A stretch of 64,000 nt of DNA, from positions 2,033,121 to 2,097,120 of the forward strand of contig NW_026570230.1 of NCBI RefSeq assembly GCF_019649055.1. The letters are read 5' to 3'. A model generated the notes under the pieces. It saw only the letters and a program-made list of their open reading frames with translations, searched no databases and was not told the origin of the DNA. A program made the position numbers and the translations under genes. Shown one piece after another: positions 33,460-44,251 of the stretch. The DNA comes from Paramacrobiotus metropolitanus (taxonomy: Eukaryota > Tardigrada > Eutardigrada > Parachela > Macrobiotidae). The stretch's first letter is position 1; every line of letters begins with the position of its first letter.

Positions 33460-34943
33460 ATGGCGAAAACTAGCAGTCTTCAGACAATTTTGGGCCCGTG
33501 GTTTCTTGTAATGTACCTTCTGGGATTTGGTTGTTTTCGCCAGTCAATCCCGATATCCGTTGTGGGACCAAGATTTCGTAAAGGTCTTCAAGTATTCTGC
33601 TGCTTATTTGGAATTTTCTGCATAGTTGGACAGATTCTGGACTCTAGCGACCAACTCTGCCGGAGCCTAAAAGGGATCAGTGACATCACATGGTCTGCTG
33701 AAAAAATCGTTAGTGTCTTTGTTGATTTGCAGTCTTTCATGGCTCTCGTTATTGGATCTTTTTATTTAATGGCAACTATGCATCACTGGCCTGTGTTCGT
33801 TCGTCAGCTGCATTTAAAATACGGGCGTCATTTCACCGCAACATGGAAGTGGTACACAGTGACGCTTGTTATTTTGGCGAGTTTACGCATTGTTTATATG
33901 TTTGGACAAAACGTCAGCGAACTGATTCTACAACTGGAACGTCCGCAATTGTGTGTACTGGTTGTGAATATGAATGCTGCATCGCGCACAACAGCAAAAC
34001 ATTTGAATTGTTACTTAAAGTTAGGTGCGGCCGCAAATTCTGTGGCCGCCTTAACTATGCGCTACATCACTGCGGTGATTGGTATCAGTGTTGGTTATTG
34101 TTTTGGTGGCTTAACAAAAGCTTTTCGCAAACGCTACGATAACGGTAAGAAGCTGGAGGTTATACTGCAAGACCACGCAGCATTGAATGAAATGGCGGAG
34201 CAATTCGACAAGGTAGTGTCACCGATATTGTTTGCCTTGTTTATGTTTGCCTTGGTTTTGCTGATGGACATGGCAAAGTTGATCATGCTGCAAGACGGTC
34301 GCCGCCTTCTGCAACTTTTACCTGAACTGATTGATATGGCTCTGTTAACATGGTCACTGGTATACCTTACGGAACAGGTATGCAGATAAATGCCAACGAA
34401 AAGCGGATCCATGAAATGTTTCTTGACTAGTCTAATTAAAGATATTGCGCGAAACATGAGTTGTTGCTATAGTATAAAGCGATAATACTTTCATGGCTCT
34501 TTAAATCTTCCATCCTTATGATCATTAAGAGTCACTCGGTACAGCGTTATTGTATACTCTAGGCTGGCACTTTGAAGAAAGAGCTGCAAAACTTCCTTCA
34601 GTCTGATGAAAGTCAAATTTTAAGTAAACACCAGCGCCATCGGTTTGCAGCCCATCTGCATCGCCTGACCTCTGATTCCGTGCGAATGACCTTGCTGGGT
34701 ACTATCCCTGTAGACCGTGGGTTTGTCGTTACGGTAAGCGATGCATAAAGCATGCACTGCACAGATTTCTTTTGGCAAAACCTTTTGTTACTTACGACCT
34801 TATAGGTCATTAGTGTTGCTGTAACATACATCTTACTCTTTTGGGAACTACGCGAAAAGAAGTTAGGCGAGAGCGATATGAAAGAGATACAGTACGCCAT
34901 GAGAATGGAAATCGCCAACACCACGTGCAAGAACGTGCTTTAG
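33460..34943 (+). CDS. Gustatory-receptor-like 7TM chemoreceptor D (408 aa)
   Basis: Exons 33460-34377, 34563-34733 (171 nt) and 34806-34943 (TAG), phase 0 throughout, intact. The start MAKTSSLQTILGPWFLVMYLLGFGCF matches the starts of A and B; an in-frame ATG at 33433 would add nine residues without family support. It carries the shared HHWPVF and TATWKWY elements and VIGISVGYCFGG. The sixth-helix region is HAALNEMAEQFDKVVSP, and exon 3 has VISVAVTYILLFWELREK. Predicted membrane chemoreceptor. Confidence 0.75.
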
Positions 34944-35953
34944 CATTACCGAGAGCTTTCAATAATTACTGTACCGGAGCTCATAATGTTTCAGGTTATC
35001 TAATTTTAATTTTTGACGTTTCTAGAATCACATAAATTAAGAAGATACAGAACAGTTCCTGCGGGTAGCAATGTACGTATTCGCTACGAAATGAGAACGG
35101 CGCCGCAGGGACCCAATCTATATGAAATTTTCACGCTGTGTAACGGGCTGTAATGTTTTTCAAACGTTTAAAACGCAAGTCTTTGCAGTTGTTAAATGTG
35201 CAAAACGGAACTGCTTGTGATTGACCTTTACCGGGAAGCACCCGCCGTCTGACTGTATTTCGGATCTGCGTAGCAAAAAGTTTATTTAGTAGTCTATGGA
35301 CTGGTACTCGTATAGACATTAATCTACTTTGTTATAAGGATGGTCCAGATGCTTGATTTCGATTTGAAAAATGGAAAACTCTTAATGCATCTCTTTTACA
35401 GATCAATTAAAAATCCCATTAAAGTTTGAATTATTAGCTTGATGTCTAACAGACCGCATACTGACCCGTCACCGTGACTACAGTATTGGTATCCCCAACT
35501 AATCAGACACCGAACCTGCAGAAAATATAAATTGGTCAATTGCCCTTAATCACTTTGTTGGCCATGGAGCGAGTGTCTCGCGTCGGGCGTGTCTGTCGCT
35601 GTGTACTGCCGGGACCATATTATTTTAAACGGCACAGCAAAAAATTCTGGACGCGCTTATGTAACTTTAGCCGAGTAGAAGCGGGTGCCACCGACTACCA
35701 AAGCTATCTTAAAAGTTTACCTTTGTCGCGCGAATCGCATGAGCAAGACGTTAATAGTAACTTGTATCCCCAGTTAATGTATCAGTAAACACAGATCAGA
35801 TTACCGGGGAGCGGCAGATACACGCAAAATTTGTTGGCATCTGTAGCTTCAATCAAACATGAAGGCTATGTTTGGCGCATGTTGCTCACCCCGAACTTGT
35901 TTGATACGCAAAAAGTTTTTGAAATGAAATGCTTATAGATACAGCTATAAAAA
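34944..35953. other. Intergenic, receptor D to E
   Basis: No relic block and no supported gene. The frame at 35540-35788 is basic, without a domain, and is left out. Confidence 0.5.
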
Positions 35954-37710
35954 ATGAAGCGAGTAAGCGTTGTGGGTGCGAAAATTACGAAAACCAGCTG
36001 TCTGAAATCGTTGTTGCGCCCATGGTTCTCTGTAATATATCTGTTTGGATGTGGTTCCTTCCGGACGCCTGCCGACAAAGCCGCTGAAATTCCAGTATGG
36101 CGTGCAGGTATACCATTTCGCCTTGCATGCTGCCTCGTGGGAGTAGTTTCTGTAGTCGGACAGATCATTGTGTCGCTCGCTGACTTCTACCAAACAGTCC
36201 TCTTAAAAAACAACACCAGCTGGTCAGCTGAGACTATACTGGAAGATCTTATGAATACAATGTCACCTGTTCTCGTCATCGCTGGTAGTTCTTATGTCAT
36301 GGCCACAATACATTCCTGGAAGAATATCATCCACCACCTGGATTTAGGGTATGCGCAATATTTGACGAAAAAATGGAAATGGTGTACTCGGGTTTTCATT
36401 GCGGCATCCAGTGTATATATCATCTATGTGGTGGTGCGCTCGGCATGCGCTAATTTCCGTGATCTGGACGTTTCGGTATTTTTGACGCAGAGTGCCAATG
36501 CTACCGCAATCCCAACGTTATCACGTGCCGTTATAAAGTATTATTTGTCCGCTTCAACGCTGATAATCGACATTATTGTCTTTCCGTGCCGTTATACGAT
36601 CACCGTGATTGGTTTCACTATTGGTTGGTGCTTTGCTGGTATTGCGCATTCGTTTGCTACTAGCAGAATTGAAAAAAGTCAATCTCTGGAAGTAATGCTA
36701 AAGGAACACGCCGGTCTGTCGGACCTGGTTCATAAACTGGACAGCGTGTGGTCTCCGGGACTGCTGGGCTTGTATGCGTTTAATTTGCTATTGCTAATGT
36801 GGGCAGCTAAAAGCATTGTCAATCCGGGACCTGCCGACATTCTGAGTATTTTGATGCCGGAGTTGATTGATCTGGTTTTAAGAACATCGGCATTAGTATA
36901 TCTAACAGAGCAAGTAGGTTTTCGACTTTTCGGTAAGATTAAGCAAAAACGTTTTTGTTAATACTGTACCATTATTGCATTTCATACGCAGTACTTTTCG
37001 TAACGTACATGTATATCAGATACGTGAATTATCTTACTACTATTACATATAACTGGCAATTACTCGTAGCATAAATTTTTGTTTGCTTAAACGCTATCAA
37101 AACCTACATGTGCTCGATGTTTCCGTGGATAAAACATGCACAGAACCCTTTGATAACTGCTATATCTATACGTTTCTATCTGTCAGTTTCTTTGTTTCAC
37201 CATTTGTGTGTGCAAGTGCCAGTCAAAAGAAATACATACTCGTATAGTTCTGTTTATGTATTTTGCATTAAAGAGTTTTTTATGTATTCTCGAACTGTAG
37301 GCTGGATTGCTGAAATATCATCTACAAGGGTTTTTGGAATCGGTCGATGTCCAAGCACTGGGTGGTCATCAACGGCGGCGTTTTGCTTCACATCTTAATC
37401 GGCTACGCTCAGAAAATGTTGCTGTGTCTCTGCTGGGATTTTTTCACATTGACCGCCACTTCGTTGTGACAGTGAGTGCTACGATATTATAAACCACTAG
37501 TGCTACAATAATCGAGTTTTCGTCGTATGCCTTTACCTCATCCAACCGAATTAAGACAAGTGTCCCCGTGTTCTATAGATCATCAGCATCGTTACAACAT
37601 ATTCGGTATTAATTTTGGAGCTGGGTGACAAGTCGCTCGGGGAAGGCGAGCTGGAACAACTTAGAAATATCATCCGGAAGGAACTTGGGAATTTGTCAAG
37701 GACACATTAA
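35954..37710 (+). CDS. Gustatory-receptor-like 7TM chemoreceptor E, divergent (420 aa)
   Basis: Exons 35954-36913, 37301-37471 (171 nt) and 37579-37710 (TAA), phase 0, intact. It is more distant from A-D and F: it starts MKRVSVVGAKITKTSCLKSLLRPWFSVIYLFGCGSF and has HSWKNIIHHLDLGYAQYLTKKWKW in place of the HHW/TATWKWY pair. It retains the fifth helix pattern (CRYTITVIGFTIGWCFAG), the HAGLSDLVHKLDSVWSP segment, the exon 1 end VYLTEQ and the exon 3 helix IVTTYSVLILELGD. Intron 1 (387 bp) is longer than in the others. Likely an older member of the array. Confidence 0.72.
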
Positions 37711-38270
37711 TATGAGGATTTAGTGCCGGTTTACAGCAGTTTCAGTATGGCTGCTAGCAATACGCTTCACTCGTTATTTCGATAGATTAAATCTGTTTCG
37801 GTGCTGAACTGACCTCATGTGTTTTATCGGTTTTTTACTGTAACGCATATTTTAGCTGCCCGTTCGCATAAATTATATTTTTCTATTTCTCTAGCATTTA
37901 GAATGGCTGCCCGAAGTTTATTCACCAAGTCACTGCTACTGTACTTTTAATTATGGTAAGATAGTCTTCTGGGATTTACGCAATGTTCCGTAAGGGATGA
38001 ATGTTGTCGCCATTCCAATATTTATTACGATAATAGTAAGTTGTCCCTAATGTTTATATATTGTATTTGCTTTGCAAGTGTCGTTCCTTCATTTGTTACG
38101 CTTAGAATGGCCGTTGTGGTACGAATAGCAAATAAAATAACTGCCGCTATGTTATCAGTGGTTTAAGATTTACTGCATCCGTGATTTCGGGACGTTTAAA
38201 CTGAAAATTAACGATTAAATTGTTGATTAAATTTAGTGGAAATATTGCAAAACGCCGCGCTTCTGAGAGC
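37711..38270. repeat. Intergenic block duplicated downstream of receptor F
   Basis: About 37770-37985 is alignable with 40465-40690, and 37995-38135 with 44020-44155 (shared TTTGCTTTGCAAGTGTCGTT). The second copy is split by 3.3 kb of inserted sequence. Confidence 0.7.
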
Positions 38271-38301
38271 GTCAGCTGACGGCTTCTCCTGTTGGATGCT
38301 G
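38271..38301 (-). pseudogene. GPCR-like relic block fused to truncated receptor F
   Basis: Reverse strand reads IAGVYSIQQEKPSADALRS, close to the relic upstream of A (IVGVVSTHWEKPSVDVVES). It lies only about 20 bp from the point where receptor F homology begins. Confidence 0.5.
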
Positions 38302-38322
38302 TAGACACCAGCAATCTTTTGT

Positions 38323-39609
38323 ATGATAGGACAGATTCTCGACTCTACCGATCTTCTCTGCCGGAACCTAAAAAGGATAAAGGGCATCGCATGGTCTGCT
38401 GAACAAATCGTCGATGTTTTCGTCTATCATCAGTCCTTCATCGTAATTGTTCTTGGCTCTGTGTACCTCATGGCGACTGTGCATTATTGGGTAGAGTTCG
38501 TTCAACAAGTACAGTTAAAATACGGGCACCACCTCACCGCAACATGGAAATGGTACACGATGAGTTTTATCGTAACGGCAACTGCACGCATTGTTTATAT
38601 GGTTGTGAGAAACGTGTCCGAAGAAGTTCCACGATTGGAGCGTGCAGAATTTTGCATACCTGTTGCAATTATGCATTCTGTAACAAAACAATTAAAGTGC
38701 TATGTTAAGTTAAGCGCGATCGCAAACAGTGTTGGTACCAACCTTGCCCGCTACACCATTGCCGTGGCCGGTTTCAGTGTTGGTTACTGTTTCGGTGGTA
38801 TATCAACAGTTTTTTCTAAATGCTTCAGCAGTAGTAAGAAGTTGGAGGTTCTGCTTCTAGACCATGCTCTATTAGCTGAAATGGTGGTTCAGTTCGACAG
38901 AATTGTGTCACCGGTACTGTTTGCAATATGTATGTTTGCCCTGACGACACTGATGTATATTGCAAGGCTGATTATGTTACAAGACGTTCGGAGCTTGCTG
39001 GAACTTTTGCCTGAATTAATTGATATCACTCTATTGACATGGTCCTTGGTCTATCTTGCGGAGCAGGTACACTTCATGAATGCAAATAGAAACAGATAAA
39101 AAACAGCAGATGCACACAAAACAGTGTGCAGGTCGAGAGAGTTTGGGAAATGGCGATGGCCAAAATAAAACTGAATATGACTAAAATATCTTTGGTTCGC
39201 AGGCAGGTTCTTTAAAGGCAGAGTTACAGAAATTCCTCCAGTCTCCCGGAAGCCATATTCTGGACAAGTACCAGCGCCATCGGTTTGCATTTGCAGCTCA
39301 TCTTCACCGTCTTACATTCGAGTCTGTTGGAGTGACTTTGCTGAGAACCATCGTCATAGATCGTGGGTTCGTCGTTACGGTTAGTGATGTCCAGTGCACA
39401 TGTTGCGCAGATGACAGAAACTTCATGGATAGACTTGATAAAATAAGGTATTTTCTATCTTGTAGATCATTGGTGCTGCTGTAACGTACCTGCTTCTTTT
39501 CTGGGAACTACGCGAAAAGCAGTTTGGCGAGGGCGAAATGAAAGAGAAGTTTGTTACGAGAACGGAAATCGGCAATATTACGTGCAACAATGTGCGTTTA
39601 ATGCTTTGA
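38323..39609 (+). pseudogene. Gustatory-receptor-like copy F, N-terminally truncated
   Basis: Exons 38323-39066, 39203-39379 (177 nt) and 39466-39609 (TGA). Homology to A starts abruptly at MIGQILDSTDLLC, so about 55 codons with TM1 and most of TM2 are missing. Upstream flank normally 150-200 bp away abuts the break, indicating a deletion. The rest is open and very like A (HHLTATWKWY, ARYTIAVAGFSVGYCFGG). Exon 2 carries an extra TTTGCA, giving RFAFAAHLHRL. The last exon runs two codons longer than in A. It could be transcribed, but a receptor without its first helix is unlikely to fold; probable pseudogene with an otherwise clean frame. Confidence 0.78.
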
Positions 39610-40800
39610 AAAGCTCTTACTTATTACTGGGGTTCAACGCTTTCTACGATTAGTTTTGTCTTAAACTTGTCTTTATCACTCCCACGATCAGACATCAGTT
39701 ATGTACGAATAAAGTTATGCATAACCTTTGTCATAACTGACCTTTGTCATAACTCTCCCGTTGCGTGTCTGCAGTAATAGTCGATTATACTGTACGTAGA
39801 GCTGGTGTCTGAAGACCATAAAACTGACACCGCAGTTATTTTTACAGAATGGTTCAAATACATGTACCGCGCCCTCAGTTATAGTTTATTTGTATGCAAT
39901 ATACCGCAAATCAGGAAACTAGGGTAGGTTTATTTCGTAAACCAGACATCGAACAGATATCAAAGTTTTTTTTCCACACACGTTATGGTTATAGCTCGTC
40001 TAAAAATACGTTATGGTTCATCTAAAAATACGCACCTATAATTATTAGAAACTGAATAATTACCTGAAGGTACAAATATTGGCGATTCGAGGCCTTGACA
40101 ACTAGGAAGCACAAGGTCTCATCTAGAAGAGCACATGCACCTTTAATTACGTGAGCGCACTTAGTGCAACGTGGGCCCAAGTTTCCATGCCCTGTTAATC
40201 CCGTACTCGTATAAATGTACAGAAAAAAGTTTAGTCAGAGATAATTTACAAGCTGAAATTTCGAAAACTGTAAGAAGTTAACTGAAGATAAAGGCTGAGA
40301 GTCGATTTACAAGTTTATAGGATTTTAATTACGTGTCCCTTGTAAAAGTTATTTATTTATTGTATTCATTGCACAGTGCTAGAATAGTATTATTTTATTT
40401 TGAACTTGTACAAGCAGATGCCAATTACATTTAAACTTTAAAAACACGTGTCCCTTTATTTCGCTAGATAAATCTATTCCGTTACAAAACTGATCCTGAT
40501 GCTTTGCTAAGGGTTTTACACTGTGACGCTAAGTTCAGCCTGCCCGTTCAGTAAGTTTGATTACTTTGATTATAGTTTGATACGAGTATTGATACGTATT
40601 AATTTCCTGAAATTGCAACATGGCTGCGCGCATTTTGAATTTACATACATCTGCCACTACTTCTAATTAAAGCAAGATAATCTTCTGGGAGAGATTGTTA
40701 GAGGCACGACAGCCTGCGTGGTAGATACACCACTTGGCGTATGCGTACCAACGCACACATGCTGATTCGCCCTCTCTCGTACGTACGTGAGTGGCTGCAC
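39610..40800. other. 3' flank of receptor F and duplicated intergenic block
   Basis: 39610-40260 aligns with the flank of receptor A (26.7-27.3 kb). 40465-40690 aligns with 37770-37985. No gene seen. Confidence 0.6.
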
Positions 40801-43374
40801 TGCACTCTGGCCAGGTGCTTATGGCGGGCACCCGCCAAGGCGGGTGCAATAAGGCGGGTTCAATATTAGTGGCGGGCACCGTCGAATTGCACATTGCACT
40901 GAGGCATCAATTGCGGTGCACCTGCCTAATCGGTAGTGCACTTCTACTTTGCCTTATTCGCCATTTTGTTTTTCGTGACTGAATTCGTTCTTTTAAAACT
41001 GTAAGTCAAAAAAACGAACGTTTCGTAGTCTCTTTGTTTGTTTTAACTGTCCTGCATGTAGGCAGCAGGTTCAATCACGTGACCACCTGCAAACAGAAAA
41101 AGATGTAAAGCTACATGACGTGGATCACTTTGACACCTTCAGAATTTCAAATATTTTTTTGTAAAGTTGAATACAAAAACCAACGTATTCTGACACCATT
41201 CCATATTTTTTTAAGCAGCCGTTATATATGGTGTCACGACGTGACGAGCACTCCGCTCTTTTTGATTCATCGTGAACTAAACTGACAACAACAGAATGAA
41301 AATAGGTAATCAAGTGGCGCTGGCATTGTTGCCATGCACCGTTACATATAGTTATCTACTTTAAAGCATCAAACAAACTAAAATGACCTCAATATAAAAA
41401 TTAACAGCAAAAATTAAGAATAGTAAGTTACGTAGATCAGAAAAAGTACCAATTTTAACAAAACAGTAGCCTTCGAAATTTGGTTTGCAAAACGTACAGA
41501 ACGATATTGTCAGTGTTAGCCATTTAGCAAGCATAATGCATTTAAATGTTCGAGAAACCGTTCGCCGTATTTTCACAGATCCTCGTGCATACCCTGAATC
41601 CGGAAAATTAAGCAAATATCATTCTAATAATTATGATTTTTTATCGTTAATGAAAAAATTTAACATTCGATTAGTCTTTCAGCCGTACCGTTACAATTTA
41701 CGAGACATTCAGGTTACCAGTCAGTGACCAGCAAACAGAAAACGCATTTAGGTCTACTAACTGCTTACATATAAGTAAACCTTTTTCGCTTTTGTCCCAT
41801 ACAATCTGGTTGGACACGCATAATGCGATTCAAAAACAAATTAAAAAAGGTTTCAATCTGTATCGCATCACCTGTATTTCAACCTGTATGGTTTCCCGAA
41901 ACAATTCTTTGAATAAAGGTTGAGCAAAACGGGATTTACTCAGCTCTTTTATTTTTACCGCTGCAGTTTCCCATATTTTTTTCATCAATTTAGGCTCGGC
42001 GTAAGTGTTTTTTCCCTTCATTCATTTTATCACAGAACATTTCTTCACCTGTTTCGATCTTCGAGCTCGAGCAAAATTGGAAAGGCCTATTTATTATGCA
42101 TTCTTTGTTAATAAACTGCGGTTACCAGATTTAGGCTGTGGCCTAAGTTGGTAGCCTGAATCAAAAACGTTTCCCGAAATAATCCTTTGAATTTAGGTTG
42201 CAGCCTATTTCGTTGCAGTATACTACAGGCTTTCCGCTTGATGTCAAAAAATGCTGTTACCTTTTTTCTTCCGCAGGTAAACATTGCAATTGTGAGACCA
42301 TTCTAGGGCGGAGGCAAAAATGGTTTGTTTTCCTTTTCAAAGTGCCTCTTTTCTGGTTTTGCTTCGGTCGAAAATTGTTACAAAACAGCTGCTTTGATCG
42401 CTTCGTTTTTTTAAATATCAGTAAAATCATCTTGTTGTTCTTAAGCGATGAAAGCTTATAAACACGTGCTTGAAAAATTATATCATTTATTATTTTTTCC
42501 TTTTGCGTCTCATAGCAAGTTATAGAAGAAAGCCATATAATTGGCTCTGTAATGCGCTAACGTTAGACAGAAAGTTAATTAAAAAACATAACTGATTATA
42601 TATATGCATAATTTGGTTTGCTGTAAAGTATTAATAATTTTTTCATTGCATAAATGCCAAAAAATGGCATCGCTGTTAACTGTGGGCAGTTGCAATTAAA
42701 AATAAAATTATCCTGGCGCTGCTGGAAACCATAGGCGTAAATATTGTTGCGTGTCAGGTGAAGGTTCCTTCTCTTTTTTGATTTCAGAATGTTAATTTAT
42801 TTATTTGTATCGAACTGCTTGTCCTAATTGTATAACTGTCATCACCTACACGCAAGCCCTTTATTAACAAAATATAAATTTAAATATTTTGCGTCTGTGC
42901 CTTTTACCTATGCATTTTTGTATAAAAGAAACCATTTCTTTTTAGTGATTTAAGAAACACCTGCCAAGTTAAGTGAGCCCTGGAAGCCAGTAGAATAAGT
43001 CCGCACTCAAAGTAACGGGTCACTGGGACGTTTATCGTGCATTACGCATTTTTTAAATTATAACTAACAGCTTAACAAATCAATTTAGAAAGACCTTGTT
43101 GAGTTATTTTTGTAAACAATGTTGTAAGGGTTGGTTTTAAAGGTATCAATAATCATAAAGCGTGGAGTAGCGTTAGCAAGTATAGTGTATGACTTGCACT
43201 AGCAGCTTGGATGCGCAGCTAACGGGAAAGTGCATTGTGCAAATGCATTTCTGCATTGCCCGCTACCGAAGCCCGCCTAATGGTTTACACCCGCCTTATC
43301 GCACCCGCCTTGGCGGGTGGCCTTATCGCACCCGCCTTGGCGGGTGCCCGCCATAAGCACCTGGCCTGCACTCG
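40801..43374. mobile_element. TIR DNA transposon-like element with 8-bp target duplication (2.56 kb)
   Basis: The ends 40809-40855 and 43320-43366 are 47-nt inverted repeats with one mismatch, starting GGCCAGGTGCTTATGGCGGG. Weaker inverted similarity continues inward for roughly 80 bp. The flanks TGCACTCT (40801-40808) and TGCACTCG (43367-43374) form a near-perfect 8-bp target duplication, as produced by hAT, P or Merlin-type elements. No long transposase frame is present, so it is non-autonomous or decayed. The interior is AT-rich and clearly unlike the GC-rich ends. Confidence 0.82.
43294..43346. repeat. Tandem 26-bp duplication in the right TIR
   Basis: CCTTATCGCACCCGCCTTGG plus six bases occurs at 43294-43319 and 43321-43346. 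Each unit holds the hairpin CACCCGCC-TT-GGCGGGTG. The left end has a single unit. Confidence 0.85.
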
Positions 43375-44251
43375 GCCTCTCCGCCTAGCGGATCTACCGT
43401 AGGCGGTAGGCGCACTCACTGAGCATACTTGCTCTCTCGTTCCTCTCACTCGCAGTATGACTCAGCGCCTATACGCTCGCGTTGGATACGAGCCCAGTCT
43501 GCGCATCACATTCCACATGTCTGGACCGCACGACGTTGCCGCCAGCGCTTCTTTCTCTACACTGTCTCATTACGCGCTAGAACTCGCTCGCAGCAACATG
43601 ACTTGCTGATTTTCATGCCAGACATTACGCAGATTCAGACATTCGGGTATCTTCCAACGCCTATGTAGGTTTTTGTGCATTATGCGCAGTAGATACGACT
43701 GGTAACGTGTGTCATCACGATCCGGAGCTTATCTACGCTCCGAATGGTCAAAACAACCATACCGCACGTATTCGAGATACCGCGCTGCACAGCTCCGTTT
43801 TTCAACATACCCGTTCTTATCTCTATGAATCATAACTTATGCACCATAATGCGCTGCACTGGCCGTATACCAGCCCACAGAGAAAGATGTCTGATTTTTC
43901 GTATTGGCGTCTTTGTTCTTTCTCCCGCAATCACGCGGTATTTTGCTCCACTTTATTTGTCAATAAAGATCACTGTGAGCTCCCTGCGCTTGCCTGTTAT
44001 AAGATATTAAGCGATATTCCTCAAGGGAGAAATGTTGCCACTATTTTAGTACATATTACGATAAAAGTCAAATGTCTGCAAATTGCATGTATTTGCTTTG
44101 CAAGTGTCGTTCGTTCATTGTGACGTTGGGAGTGACCGTAGTACGAATAACAAACAAAGACCATTTATGGCTTTATCTGCAAGTACGCTTGAGCGATGAA
44201 TAGATGAATTTCCCGTTTTTCAAAGGATAATTTCTGTGCATATTATTACCA
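43375..44251. other. Intergenic, TIR element to receptor G
   Basis: 43.4-44.0 kb has no recognised feature. 44020-44155 is the second half of the intergenic block also found at 37995-38135. Confidence 0.5.

Noticed and set aside
35540-35788. 82-codon frame between receptors D and E
   Set aside because: No domain, signal peptide or paralogue; base composition like the flanks.
24961-38301. Conserved E-box/promoter motif (CAGCTGACGGCTTCTCCC) upstream of receptors
   Set aside because: Initially read as a cis-element, but the reverse strand gives a GPCR-like coding relic that explains the similarity better. A secondary regulatory role is not excluded.
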